Of a DNA stretch of 64,000 nt, positions 23,951-33,339 are shown one piece after another. Every line of letters starts with the position of its first letter. Positions within the stretch are counted from its first letter, which is position 1. This stretch comes from Roseburia sp. (GTDB lineage: Bacteria; Bacillota; Clostridia; Lachnospirales; Lachnospiraceae). Location of the stretch: positions 103,967-167,966 of the forward strand of contig JAGBEG010000018.1 of the NCBI GenBank assembly GCA_017937095.1, given 5' to 3'. The position numbers and the translations under genes were made by a program. The notes under the pieces are model-generated. The model did not search any database. It saw only the letters and a list, made by a program, of their open reading frames with translations, and had not been told where the DNA came from.

Positions 23951-24726
23951 CAGAAATCCACCTCCCCGGCAGCAAATACCGGTCCTTCCTTACAGATTCT
24001 CTTATTCTTCACATTGGAATGCGCGTCCACTTCCTTTGACTTGCAGACGCAGGCAAGACATGCCCCGATGCCGCACGCCATGCGCTCTTCCATTGAGATC
24101 CAGCACTCGATGTCATTCTCCTGCGCATATTCCTTTAATGCGCGAAGCATCGGCGCAGGACCGCAGGCATAGATTACATCTGCCGTAAGCGCATTCTCAC
24201 GGATGGCATCCAGCACATTCCCTTTTGTTCCGGCGCTGCCGTCCTCCGTTGCGATATAGACCTCGCCCTGCTCCTTAAATTCATCCATAAGGAACAGCTC
24301 GTCGCGGAATCCAAGCACGATCTGCTTCTCGCAGTCAAGCTCCTTCGCCAGTTCAAGCATCGGCGGAATGCCGATACCGCCGCCGATCAGAAACGCCTTT
24401 TTCTCCCCTTTCGGGAAGCCGTTTCCAAGAGGTCCTACGACCTTAAGCTGCATCCCGGCATCCATCCCGGAGAACTCATCCGTTCCCTTTCCAACGACCC
24501 GGTACACAAGCCGGACTGCATGCTCCTTCTGATCGATCTCACAGATGCTGATCGGCCGCGGAAGCAGTCTGCTCCCCTCGTTGCAGTAGAGTGATACGAA
24601 CTGCCCCGCTTTTGCGTGTGCGGCAATCTCTTTCGTACCAAGCCACATGCTGTATATGCCTTCGGCAATTTTCTCCTGCTTTAATATGGTTGCCATTTCC
24701 TCAAACTTCTCATGTGTCGTATGCAT
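23950..24726 (-). CDS. pyrK: Dihydroorotate dehydrogenase B, electron-transfer subunit
   Basis: FAD/[2Fe-2S] protein passing electrons from PyrD to NAD+. 258 residues from MHTTHEKFEE, chosen for the GGAGAG seven bases upstream. FAD-binding LLPRPISICEID, NAD-binding FLIGGGIGIPPMLELAKEL, and the cluster Cys residues in CGIGACLACVC plus a fourth in RICKEGPVF. Overlaps pyrD by one base. Confidence 0.95.
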   Translation of the reverse strand: MHTTHEKFEEMATILKQEKIAEGIYSMWLGTKEIAAHAKAGQFVSLYCNEGSRLLPRPISICEIDQKEHAVRLVYRVVGKGTDEFSGMDAGMQLKVVGPLGNGFPKGEKKAFLIGGGIGIPPMLELAKELDCEKQIVLGFRDELFLMDEFKEQGEVYIATEDGSAGTKGNVLDAIRENALTADVIYACGPAPMLRALKEYAQENDIECWISMEERMACGIGACLACVCKSKEVDAHSNVKNKRICKEGPVFAAGEVDF

Positions 24727-24755
24727 GAATCTGCTCTCCTCGTCTCTCCTCATGA

Positions 24756-24845
24756 GTATTCTACAGTGCCCTCGTATTTCGCAGTGCTCTCGTATTTCGC
24801 AGTGCCCTCTTACTTCGCAGTGCCCTCTTACTTCGCAGCGTCCTC
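24756..24845. repeat. Five 18-bp tandem repeats duplicating the 3' end of pyrC
   Basis: Units start at 24756, 24774, 24792, 24810 and 24828; on the minus strand each reads GAGGGCACTGCGAAGTAA or a close variant. The unit length is six codons and stays in frame with pyrC. The first unit in pyrC direction holds the pyrC stop codon (TAA at 24830-24828), the next also has TAA, the last three have TAC instead. The array ends just before pyrK. Confidence 0.9.
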
Positions 24846-26159
24846 ATATACAATCCGGCCGCCGACGATCGTGGTGCGTACCTTTCCGGTCACGCTTCTG
24901 CCGTCAAACGGTGTATTTCTTCCCTTGCTCGCAAAGGTCGACTTATCAATCGTATACTTCTTCTTCGGGTCAAAGATGACGATATCCGCGACTTTGCCCG
25001 GTGCAATATCACCCTTATCCAGTCCGATGATCTTCGCCGGATTATAACTCATCTTCTCTGCCATCTGCATCGGCGTCAGATAACCGCCTGCCACAAGCTC
25101 TGTATAAGTAAGGCTCGCCGCTGTCTCCAGACCTACAATGCCGAACGGCGCTTTCTTCATTGATGTATTCTTGTCCGCAAATGTGTGCGGGGCATGATCC
25201 GTCGCGATGACGTCCATCACATTATCGCGAAGTCCCTCTTTTAATGCCTGCACGTCCTCCCTGCTGCGGAGCGGCGGATTCATCTTATAATTCGTGTCCG
25301 CATCCGCGTCAATCGCAAGCTTCTTCTCCGGGTCCATTTTCGGTTCAATCTTCTTAATATCGTCCGAGGTCAGTGTAAAATGGTGCGGGCACACCTCCGC
25401 AGTCACCCTGATTCCCTCTGTCTTGGCATATTTTACCAGACTGACGGAAGCCTTCGTCGAGCAGTGGCACAGGTGCAGCTTCGCTCCCGTATCACGGCTT
25501 AACATGATATCGCGCGCGATAATAATATCCTCAACGGAATTTGTGATCCCCTTTACACCCAGCTTCTCTGCGTTCTCATCCGCATTCATGACGCCGCCGT
25601 TTACCAGATTGATATCCTCACAGTGCGCAAGCACCACAATACCGTATTTCTCTGCCAGCTCCATACCCTCGCGGTAAAGCTGCGCATTCATGACCGATTT
25701 GCCGTCCTCACTGATCGCCGGAATCCCGGCTTTGACCATACCCTCTATATCGGAGAGCTCTTTTCCCTTCTGTCCTTTTGTCACCGCGCCGACCTGAAGC
25801 ACGTTTACAACACCGACCATCTTCGCCTTGTTGTGCACATAATTTACCACATCCGGGTTGTCCACGACAGGCTTGGTGTTCGGCATGGCAAGAATCGTCG
25901 TAAATCCGCCGTGCGCCGCAGCCTTGCACCCTGTCTCTATCGTCTCCTTCTGCTCGAATCCCGGATCGCGCAGATGCACATGCATATCAATAAATCCCGG
26001 CATAACAAAACAGCCCTTCGCGTCAATCTCACGGTCGCACTCCGCCTTGATTCCCTTGGCGATCTTTGCCACGGTTCCGTTCTCTACCAATACATCCGCC
26101 GTCTCGTCCATCTGAGTCGCCGGATTGATGACTCTGCCGTTTTTAATTAGTATCGTCAT
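24828..26159 (-). CDS. pyrC: Dihydroorotase, class I
   Basis: Zinc amidohydrolase forming dihydroorotate from carbamoyl aspartate. 443 residues, slightly longer than the ~425 usual. Metal motif DMHVHLRDPGFEQKE, AMPNTKPVVDN, the HCEDINLV His, LHLCHCSTK, and the final DHAPH with catalytic Asp. GGAGAGAG before the ATG. The C-terminus (EDAAK) lies in an 18-bp tandem array that repeats the stop codon, so the end of the protein seems to have shifted by repeat gain or mutation. First of pyrC-pyrK-pyrD. Confidence 0.96.
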   Translation of the reverse strand: MTILIKNGRVINPATQMDETADVLVENGTVAKIAKGIKAECDREIDAKGCFVMPGFIDMHVHLRDPGFEQKETIETGCKAAAHGGFTTILAMPNTKPVVDNPDVVNYVHNKAKMVGVVNVLQVGAVTKGQKGKELSDIEGMVKAGIPAISEDGKSVMNAQLYREGMELAEKYGIVVLAHCEDINLVNGGVMNADENAEKLGVKGITNSVEDIIIARDIMLSRDTGAKLHLCHCSTKASVSLVKYAKTEGIRVTAEVCPHHFTLTSDDIKKIEPKMDPEKKLAIDADADTNYKMNPPLRSREDVQALKEGLRDNVMDVIATDHAPHTFADKNTSMKKAPFGIVGLETAASLTYTELVAGGYLTPMQMAEKMSYNPAKIIGLDKGDIAPGKVADIVIFDPKKKYTIDKSTFASKGRNTPFDGRSVTGKVRTTIVGGRIVYEDAAK

Positions 26160-26262
26160 ATCGCTCTCTCCTTGTATATTTATATCCTGACTGCATTGTT
26201 TTCACGGCGTCCCTTATCGCCGCCTTTTATTCTCCATCTGATTCCTATCTTAACATATTCAA

Positions 26263-27531
26263 TCAAAGTTTTCCATACAATTCCATCGGGACATATGCTC
26301 TGATATAGATGCCCTCCGGGCGGTACTCTTCCTCTAAAAGCTCCCCGCGGCTGCGGATCTGCTGCAGGATTCCGGCGTCCGCGTAGGCAACCGTCCGCTC
26401 CACGAGCACCTTATTTTCCCTGAGCAGTCGGGAAAGAAGTTCCTTTAGCTCTTCTAAGCCCGTTCCCTCGCGCGCCGAAATCGCGAGCGTATGATCCGCC
26501 TTGAAATCACGCAGCGGTTCGGGATCTGTGACCGCGTCTTGCTTGTTAAAAAGCGTCACGATTGTTTTATCCTGAATACCAAGGTGATACAGCGTATCAT
26601 AGACTATGTGCATCTGCTGCTCACACTGCGGGTTGGATGCGTCCACCACATGAAGAATATAGTCCGCGTACTTTGCCTCCTCAAGCGTACTGCGAAACGC
26701 CTCGATCAGATGATGCGGCAGCTTGCGTATGAAACCGACCGTATCCGTCAGCAGAATCTCCTGACTGCCGGAAAGCGCAAGCGTGCGGGTCGTCGGGTCA
26801 AGCGTCGCAAAAAGCTTGTCCTCCTCCAGAACGCCCGCATCGGTCAGCCGGTTCAACAGTGTGGATTTTCCGGCGTTGGTATAGCCCACAATCGCAGCGA
26901 CCGGAATCTGTTTTCGCATCCGCTTCGCACGGGTAATCTCACGGTGCTGGCGCACCTCCTTTAACTCCCGGTTAAGCTGAGCGATACGGTTCTTGATCAG
27001 ACGGCGGTCCGTCTCTAGCTTCTTCTCACCCGGTCCTCTCGTTCCGATACCGCCGCCAAGGCGCGACATCGAACGCCCAAGCCCGGTAAGACGGCTCAGA
27101 CGGTATTTTAACTGTGCCAGTTCGACCTGAATCTTTCCCTCGCTCGTCGTCGCACGCGCCGCAAAGATATCCAGAATAATCAGCGTCCGATCCATGACCT
27201 TCGTCGCAAGCGCCTCCTCCAGATTCTTAAGCTGCGCCGGAGAAAGCTCATCGTCACATACGATTCCGGTCGCCCCAAGCTCGGCGATCATCGCGGCAAG
27301 CTCCGCCACCTTTCCGGTTCCCACATAAGTCCCCGGGTGAATCAGCTCCCGCTTCTGGATCATCGTTCCCACAACGGAAGCGCCCGCCGTCTTTACCAGT
27401 TCCGCCAGTTCCGCAACGGAATCCTCGGTGAAATCCCGCAGATCGGAACGAACGTCATCTGTCTCCTGCCCGCTCACTGCGACAAGAATCACCTTTTCTT
27501 CCATCTGTTCTATATCGATCATCTCTGCCAT
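26263..27531 (-). CDS. hflX: Ribosome-associated GTPase HflX
   Basis: Conserved GTPase that binds the 50S subunit and rescues or splits stalled ribosomes. 422 residues. The N-terminal HflX domain includes ELSPAQLKNLEEAL and the glycine-rich linker SRLGGGIGTRGPGEKKLE. G domain: G1 GYTNAGKSTLLNRL, G3 DTVGF (LLTDTVGFIRKLPHHLIEAF), G4 NKQD, G5 SAREG. GGGAGAGG seven bases before ATG. The start is in frame with the TPR gene upstream, across a 27-bp tandem array. Confidence 0.96.
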   Translation of the reverse strand: MAEMIDIEQMEEKVILVAVSGQETDDVRSDLRDFTEDSVAELAELVKTAGASVVGTMIQKRELIHPGTYVGTGKVAELAAMIAELGATGIVCDDELSPAQLKNLEEALATKVMDRTLIILDIFAARATTSEGKIQVELAQLKYRLSRLTGLGRSMSRLGGGIGTRGPGEKKLETDRRLIKNRIAQLNRELKEVRQHREITRAKRMRKQIPVAAIVGYTNAGKSTLLNRLTDAGVLEEDKLFATLDPTTRTLALSGSQEILLTDTVGFIRKLPHHLIEAFRSTLEEAKYADYILHVVDASNPQCEQQMHIVYDTLYHLGIQDKTIVTLFNKQDAVTDPEPLRDFKADHTLAISAREGTGLEELKELLSRLLRENKVLVERTVAYADAGILQQIRSRGELLEEEYRPEGIYIRAYVPMELYGKL

Positions 27532-27622
27532 ACTGCTGCCTCTCCCCTGTTTCTGCCTGCCAGCCGGTATTCCGTCTTCCTGTTTTCGCTCCTGCGCTTC
27601 GCTTCCCTCCCGGAGCAGTTGC

Positions 27623-27730
27623 GACTGTTCGCCGCTCTCCGTCGTCTGCGTCTGTTCGCCGCTCTCCGTCGTCTGCGACTACTCGCCGCTCTCCGTCGTC
27701 TGCGTCTACTCGCCGCTCTCCGTCGTCTGT
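27623..27730. repeat. Four 27-bp tandem repeats duplicating the 3' end of the TPR gene
   Basis: Units start at 27623, 27650, 27677 and 27704, each nine codons; on the minus strand they encode (T/S)QTTESGE followed by either a TAG stop or a CAG codon. The TPR gene stops in the first unit (TAG, 27708-27706), the second unit also has TAG, and the last two have CAG. The frame then runs open into hflX. Confidence 0.9.
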
Positions 27731-28758
27731 GCTTCCTCCGTGGAAGGGATGATTTCAGCCTGAATCTCCTGCGTGGCCTGCGCTTCAACGTTGTATCTGT
27801 TCTTTAAGAAGATATATTCGCGCAGCGCCTCCATATCGTCCGGGTACAGCGACATATATTCTTCCATGACGTTCCATGCGCCGTCAAAATCTCCCGTATA
27901 CTCCAGACAGATAATCTGATTCTGCATCAACTGTCTGCGGTTCGGAATCTCGTCCATCGCAAGCCCCTGATTCACATAGGAAAGCGCCGCTTCATAGTTC
28001 TGCTTCGCCATTTCAAGCTCCGCAAGCGCACACATTGCCGACGCATCCGCCGCGCCCGAATCTAAGTATGCTTTATAATATGTCTCCGCAGCAGCGCCGT
28101 CCCCCAGCGTCTCATACACCTGTGCGATCGTCAGATTTGCATCCACACTTCCCGCGTCGATTGCCGCCTCAAGCTCTGTCAGCGCATTCTGGTTCTCGCC
28201 CAGCAGATAATAGACCTTTCCGCGTCCTGCGAGACTTGCCGCATCATTTCCTTTGATGGAAAACACCTTATTTAAGTACTCTTCCCCCTCGGCGCTCAAA
28301 TTATTAGCGGCGAGATTCTGATAAATATTGATATACAGTTCTATATCGGACGCATTGTAGGTCACTGCATTGGCAAAATCAGCCCTCGCCCCTTCTAAAT
28401 CTCCATTCTTTAAGAGCAGACAGCCCCTCAGATAATAAGCGTTTGCGTCCTTCTTATCGTACGCAAGCAATGCATTATAGGTATCAAGCGCTCCTTCTGC
28501 ATCACCTGACGCATACAGCGCCGCCGCCTTATAGTAGCAGATGTCGAGCTCCGTCCCGCTGATTTTCCCATCACAGTGAGACAGTGCGCTGTCAAACGCC
28601 GCGATTGCTTCCTCGTAATCGCCCTTCTGCATACTGGCGATGCCCAACTGCCGATAGGAAAGCTCCTCCTCAAGACGTTCGTTGGTACAGCCGGAAAGCA
28701 CAGCGATCGAAAGCGCTGCCGCCGCTGTAAGCGTTATCATTCTTTTCTTGTTCTTCAT
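27706..28758 (-). CDS. TPR-repeat lipoprotein
   Basis: Lipid-anchored protein of 350 residues from MKNKKRMITL. The signal ends in IAVLSGC. At least seven tetratricopeptide units follow, e.g. RQLGIASMQKGDYEEAIAAF, YLRGCLLLKNGDLEGARADF, GRGKVYYLLGENQNALTELE and ALAELEMAKQNYEAALSYV, covering almost the whole protein. Probably an extracytoplasmic scaffold for protein-protein contacts; partner unknown. The C-terminus EAQTTESGE is part of a 27-bp tandem repeat with duplicated stop codons. Lies upstream of hflX, same strand. Confidence 0.8.
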   Translation of the reverse strand: MKNKKRMITLTAAAALSIAVLSGCTNERLEEELSYRQLGIASMQKGDYEEAIAAFDSALSHCDGKISGTELDICYYKAAALYASGDAEGALDTYNALLAYDKKDANAYYLRGCLLLKNGDLEGARADFANAVTYNASDIELYINIYQNLAANNLSAEGEEYLNKVFSIKGNDAASLAGRGKVYYLLGENQNALTELEAAIDAGSVDANLTIAQVYETLGDGAAAETYYKAYLDSGAADASAMCALAELEMAKQNYEAALSYVNQGLAMDEIPNRRQLMQNQIICLEYTGDFDGAWNVMEEYMSLYPDDMEALREYIFLKNRYNVEAQATQEIQAEIIPSTEEAQTTESGE

Positions 28759-28894
28759 TCTGACTCCGTTCTGCTGTTTGGTCTTTTTACAGCACACGAC
28801 AAACTATTTCACTCAAAAAAGTATATACGATATTTCATCCCGTGACAAGTATTACAAATTCCAATGTCATCCCCGCAAAGAGTTTCCTGCACGC

Positions 28895-30784
28895 TCACAG
28901 TTTTCCCTCCCAATCCGGATTATCCTTTCTGAAATCCCTTCCTGTCATATTCTCATATTCTTCCAAAAACTGCGCCTGTGACAGGGGCTCTTCCGTCCAA
29001 AATTCCTCATTGTCACCGGCTTGCAGTTCCTCCGGCGTTTTCAAACGGTCTTTATAAAAACAACATCCCTCCTGTCTGGCATTTTCCGGAAGATGCTCTT
29101 TGATCCACGCCAGTTCTTCTTCATCATAACTGTCTAAATCAGACAATCCGTATATTTCCAGTCCGCTGATTTTCTCAAGATTCCATTTTGCGTCAAACCT
29201 GCATTCCGTATAGCCATTCCACGCATATACGCCGTAAAACTGATTGTAATAAATCAACCTGTCCTCTTTCCCGAGAAACAGAAATTCTGTGGCATCGTTC
29301 AAATCTCTGTATACAATTTCCGTTTTTCCCGAAACATAGGTCAATATATAATCAATCGGCCTGATGCTGCCTCTATACTGTACTTCCGACTGAAGAATAA
29401 GCTCCTCCATTCCGTCTCCGTTTACATCGGCAAGGCGCCATCTGCCGTCATGCTCAGAGATAACAGCGCAGGCATTTTCAAGCTGCGCTTTCTCTTCCGC
29501 ATCTTCCAGGGAAGAATAGTCTCCCTGCTCAATCTGGCGGAATACCTCGCCGCGGTCCGGCACATCCCCTGGTTCTTCCTTCGGGATATCCGCAAAATCC
29601 GCGCAGTCAGACCATATGATATCTTCCAGTCCGTATTCCGCGCGAAGCCAGTCCTCCCCGTCCGCCGCATGTGCAAAATGGTTTTCAAAAACGTCCAGAC
29701 AGATCAATTCTCCTGCCCTTTCTTTGAGAATATAAATCAATTCGTCGGGACCGTTTTTTCCCTTTATCTGAAAAAGAAGTTCCGCTTCCCCGTCTCCGTC
29801 CGCATCGGAAAGAGCAAAGTTTTTATAGGCTGTATGAAATACCGTTTCCCTTTTTGCATATTTCTCATCATCAAAGAAACCAAGCGTCCGGTCATATTCT
29901 TCCATCCCCTGCGCGAATGGATTCTGCACGGTAATATCGCCGTACAAAAAACGCATATACAACGAAGGAATCTCCCGATTGAGCAGATATGACCTTACCT
30001 GTTCTTCTCCCGTCGTGCGGTTTATCTCCCAGTCAATGTAATATTTTTTCCCTGTATTTTTATAAATCCCTGACGCCGTTCCCTTTAGGATTCTCCCTCC
30101 GTTCTCCGCGTCAATTTCTTCCAGCTCTGCATGAAGCCCGGTAAAATTCATTTCTATGGCATCCATGGCAAGCCCGTAAGCATTTCCGATCCATTCCTCC
30201 AGTGAAGATGTGCTTATCATTTTATATCCGCCCAGATCGTCCTGATTTTTTACAAAATCAATCCCCTGCACCCTCTCAAACGTTCCTTCTTCCCATACCA
30301 TATAAAGGGAGCCCTCCTCCGCATCCACCAGAAAATCCTTTACCGGATAGATCTGCATCGTATCTTCCGGCGTCTTGATATACAGCGCATTTTGAAAATA
30401 GGGCAGGGATATCCCCTGTTCATATCCGTTTTGCAGGTAGTAGGAATATACAAAAATCCCATCGTCCTCATATTCGCAGACGCAATCCAAAAAAGGAATC
30501 CAGACCCCCGTGTCTTTACCGTCATAACACAGAAAAAATCCCTCCTGTTCCTCTTGCGGGACGTCTGTCTGTTCTTCCCCGGAAATATCTGTCTGTTCTT
30601 CCCCGGAAATATCTGCCTTTTCTTCCTCGCAGACGTCTGTCTGTGATTCAAATACGGATGTAGTAGGCATTTCTTCCGTATCTTTTTCAGAAGACAGCTC
30701 CGGTGTGGAGGTATCTTCTTTGGCACATCCGCTGCACAGCAGGATGAAACTCATGATTAAGATAAATTTTTTCCTGTTCGTCAT
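28895..30784 (-). CDS. Large lipoprotein with calcium-loop motifs
   Basis: 629 residues from MTNRKKFILI, with AGGAGAAC before the ATG. Lipobox ILLCSGC. The linker holds a short repeat (DISGEEQTDISGEEQTDV, 8-9 residues per unit). Two D-x-D/N-G-D-G loops followed by a strand, SDADGDGEAELLFQI (about residue 330) and ADVNGDGMEELILQS (about 455), resemble FG-GAP/VCBS loops. Many aromatic residues point to a carbohydrate- or wall-facing surface protein, but I cannot assign a ligand. Follows a dipeptidase gene. Confidence 0.65.
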   Translation of the reverse strand: MTNRKKFILIMSFILLCSGCAKEDTSTPELSSEKDTEEMPTTSVFESQTDVCEEEKADISGEEQTDISGEEQTDVPQEEQEGFFLCYDGKDTGVWIPFLDCVCEYEDDGIFVYSYYLQNGYEQGISLPYFQNALYIKTPEDTMQIYPVKDFLVDAEEGSLYMVWEEGTFERVQGIDFVKNQDDLGGYKMISTSSLEEWIGNAYGLAMDAIEMNFTGLHAELEEIDAENGGRILKGTASGIYKNTGKKYYIDWEINRTTGEEQVRSYLLNREIPSLYMRFLYGDITVQNPFAQGMEEYDRTLGFFDDEKYAKRETVFHTAYKNFALSDADGDGEAELLFQIKGKNGPDELIYILKERAGELICLDVFENHFAHAADGEDWLRAEYGLEDIIWSDCADFADIPKEEPGDVPDRGEVFRQIEQGDYSSLEDAEEKAQLENACAVISEHDGRWRLADVNGDGMEELILQSEVQYRGSIRPIDYILTYVSGKTEIVYRDLNDATEFLFLGKEDRLIYYNQFYGVYAWNGYTECRFDAKWNLEKISGLEIYGLSDLDSYDEEELAWIKEHLPENARQEGCCFYKDRLKTPEELQAGDNEEFWTEEPLSQAQFLEEYENMTGRDFRKDNPDWEGKL

Positions 30785-30870
30785 CGTTCGTTCTCCTGAC
30801 AAGACTGCGCAGGATATGCGCTCCTGCCGCATCCCACCCAAAAAATTCTTTTACCGCCTGCAAGGTTTCT

Positions 30871-31857
30871 CTACATCGTATCACGAATGACTCTTGCCAC
30901 ATTTCCATAAGCAATTTTTTCAAGAACGTCATCCGACAGTCCTCTTCTGTGCAGTGCATCAAAAAGAAGCTCCATCTTCGTGCAGTCCGAAATCTCAAAC
31001 TCCCCGCTGATTCCGTCAAAATCCGTGCCGATTCCGACGCATTCTGCGCCGCCCTTATCGATAAAATGCAGTACATGATCGCACATCCGTTCCACACGGC
31101 TGAAATGATCCGTCACGTCGGCATTGAGAAACGTCGGTTCAAAATTAATTCCTGCCACGCCGCCGCAATCCGCCAGAATACGGATCATTTCATCCGTCAG
31201 ATTCCGCGTGGCGGGACTTAGGGCGCGGCAGTTCGAATGCGATGCCACAAACGGTTTTGCCGTCCTCCGCGCGCGTTCTGCAACATCATAGAATCCGCCG
31301 TCCGACAGATGCGAAACATCCACGATCACGCCAAGCTCCAGCATATAGGAAACAGCTTCTTTTCCAAAGTCCGTAAGTCCCTGTTTCATCTCCTCCGCCT
31401 GTTCGGAATGCGGATAGCCGAAACAATTTGCATCATTCCAGGTCAGCGTGATAAGCCGCACGCCCATATCGTAAAACCGCTTGAGATTCTCCATTTTCCC
31501 ACGTACCGGGTCACCGTTTTCAATGGTTAAAAATGCGGAAATTTTCCCCTCCTTACGGTTGCGCTCCAGCTCTGCAAAGTTATGTGCAGGTGCGAGATAA
31601 CTGCTGCACGCCTGCATTGTATTTTGGAACACCTCATACATCTTTTCCATCAGTTCTTCCGGCTCCGGCATCTTTTGACAGCCAAACCAGCCCGGCTCAT
31701 TCCGCTGCGGCAGAAACATGGCGAAAAACTGGACCATAGCCCCGCTCTCCTTTAACCGCGCCGCGTCAACCATCGTTCCCTCCAGATGCTCCGCCGTGCT
31801 GCTTTTCCTGACCAGCGCCTCCGCCAATGTATCACAATGCATATCAATATAATTCAT
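30871..31857 (-). CDS. Membrane dipeptidase family (M19) enzyme
   Basis: Zinc dipeptidase of 328 residues. HxD motif in YIDMHCDTLAEA; bridging Glu in FLTIENGDPV (about residue 120); His ligands in DVSHLSDGGFYD and ASHSNCRAL; then GIGTDFDGISG. No signal peptide, so it acts in the cytosol despite the family name. M19 enzymes cleave dipeptides, including D-amino-acid ones. GGAGCG precedes ATG. Flanked by two calcium-loop lipoproteins on the same strand. Confidence 0.88.
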   Translation of the reverse strand: MNYIDMHCDTLAEALVRKSSTAEHLEGTMVDAARLKESGAMVQFFAMFLPQRNEPGWFGCQKMPEPEELMEKMYEVFQNTMQACSSYLAPAHNFAELERNRKEGKISAFLTIENGDPVRGKMENLKRFYDMGVRLITLTWNDANCFGYPHSEQAEEMKQGLTDFGKEAVSYMLELGVIVDVSHLSDGGFYDVAERARRTAKPFVASHSNCRALSPATRNLTDEMIRILADCGGVAGINFEPTFLNADVTDHFSRVERMCDHVLHFIDKGGAECVGIGTDFDGISGEFEISDCTKMELLFDALHRRGLSDDVLEKIAYGNVARVIRDTM

Positions 31858-31882
31858 GACCTTCTGTTCGCTCCTTCCATTT

Positions 31883-33175
31883 TCAATAAATCATCGCTTT
31901 GTCTAATAAAATGCTTTTTAGATTTTCTTCCCTTAAAGAATATATCTCGTCTTCCGGCACGATATGACTTATGATATTCTCCTCAATAGACGCTCTCCAT
32001 TCCTCTTCCGATACGAGCTCCTCATTTACGAAATATTCGTCCGCAATCCACCCTTCTTCACTGGAACAGCGAACTGCCTGATACGTCACCCGGCAATTCT
32101 TGCAATGATAGTCCTCCCAAATCTGAAACATCGTACCGGACGCAAATATTTCTTCATTTCCGTAATATTTGCTCTCCTCAGGAAGCTCATAGAGACTGCT
32201 CCAGTATTTTGTTCCAAAATGTCCATTCTCCAAAGCAAAGCTGCCGCCGTCATAATCATTGACGTCTATGACCGGAACTTTTACTTTTCCGTCCTCATAG
32301 GAAAATATAAAATAAACCTTTGTACAAAGCATATCATATGTGTACCGGGAAATCTCCGAAATCCCGCCTATATTTTCTCCTCCGATGAGCAATTCATCGA
32401 TTCCGTCATCATCCATATCCTTTATGATGAAATACATATCCTCGCCGCCAATCGGCAGAAAATACTGCATCCGCTCCTTTTCCTCTTCTGCGAGATATTC
32501 CGACTCTGCGCCCTTAAAACAAACATCGTAATATGCCCTTCTTGCCTTTTCATTTTCCGTTTCCGTTGAACTCTCAGCACAAATATCCTCTAATTCTTCC
32601 GGGGTTCCGGTATTATTTGATTCAACCCTGCGTGCCAGAAGAGTTTTTCCCCACATTCCTACAATCATGGTATCGTCATTCAGAAGCACACATTGCGTTC
32701 CTACGGGTATAAAATTATATTGTCCATAAGATACCTGTCCCGTAAAATTTACATCAAATTCCATCAGCAGTGTTTCTGGTGTATAATCTTCCATATTGTT
32801 AATCTTTATTTCCTCTTTCTCAATAAATGTATAGAGATACGGCCAGAACTTTCCTCCATCGTTAACATCACGTACGGTTCGATATGATACAACATATTCA
32901 GACACTTTATATTTTTCATCCCCTATTCGAAAATATTGAGGTGTATACTCCAATTCATATCCAAGAAAATCTTCCGAATCGTATAAATCTTCTTCCGAAA
33001 CCCCATCTAATGTTGTTCCTGTATACATCTCTGATATTACTGCCACCTTTTCAATGCGCCATGTTCCAAAAAATGGATATTCCTCCACATCTTTTTTCTT
33101 TTCACTCCCTGACATACTTACCGCAATCATAAATACAGCTAAAAAAAGCAGCATTCCCACACTTCGTTTCTTCAT
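31883..33175 (-). CDS. Exported protein with calcium-loop motif
   Basis: 430 residues from MKKRSVGMLL, chosen for GAGGGAG upstream; the frame stays open to 33295. Hydrophobic signal LLFLAVFMIAVSMSGS has no lipobox Cys, unlike its neighbours, so it is secreted or anchored by the uncleaved helix. The N-terminal part (EYPFFGTWRIEKVAVIS ... QYNFIPVGTQCVLLNDDTMI) resembles a small lipocalin-like beta domain. One DMDDDGIDELLIGG loop lies near residue 255. Operon position just before the dipeptidase (25 bases). Confidence 0.6.
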   Translation of the reverse strand: MKKRSVGMLLFLAVFMIAVSMSGSEKKKDVEEYPFFGTWRIEKVAVISEMYTGTTLDGVSEEDLYDSEDFLGYELEYTPQYFRIGDEKYKVSEYVVSYRTVRDVNDGGKFWPYLYTFIEKEEIKINNMEDYTPETLLMEFDVNFTGQVSYGQYNFIPVGTQCVLLNDDTMIVGMWGKTLLARRVESNNTGTPEELEDICAESSTETENEKARRAYYDVCFKGAESEYLAEEEKERMQYFLPIGGEDMYFIIKDMDDDGIDELLIGGENIGGISEISRYTYDMLCTKVYFIFSYEDGKVKVPVIDVNDYDGGSFALENGHFGTKYWSSLYELPEESKYYGNEEIFASGTMFQIWEDYHCKNCRVTYQAVRCSSEEGWIADEYFVNEELVSEEEWRASIEENIISHIVPEDEIYSLREENLKSILLDKAMIY

Positions 33176-33273
33176 GTATTTCTCCCTCTCGCTCTTTTCT
33201 TCTGCTCCGCCTATTTCATTTACCATTATATCACAGTCTCTATTACAAAAGAATATTCCTGCACAGTAAACGC

Positions 33274-33303
33274 AAAGGAGGATGCCGAAAGGCATCCTCC
33301 TTT
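33274..33303 (-). terminator. Terminator of glgP
   Basis: A 13-bp perfect stem AAAGGAGGATGCC/GGCATCCTCCTTT (33274-33286, 33291-33303) with a four-base loop, 37 bases after the glgP stop. Confidence 0.85.
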
Positions 33304-33339
33304 GTTGAAAGAAATATAATAATTTAGAAGCAAGCTATT

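Noticed and set aside
27519-27788. Arginine-rich minus-strand open frame
   Set aside because: It is an alternative frame of the 27-bp tandem array and the TPR gene end; composition is a product of the repeat, not of coding selection.
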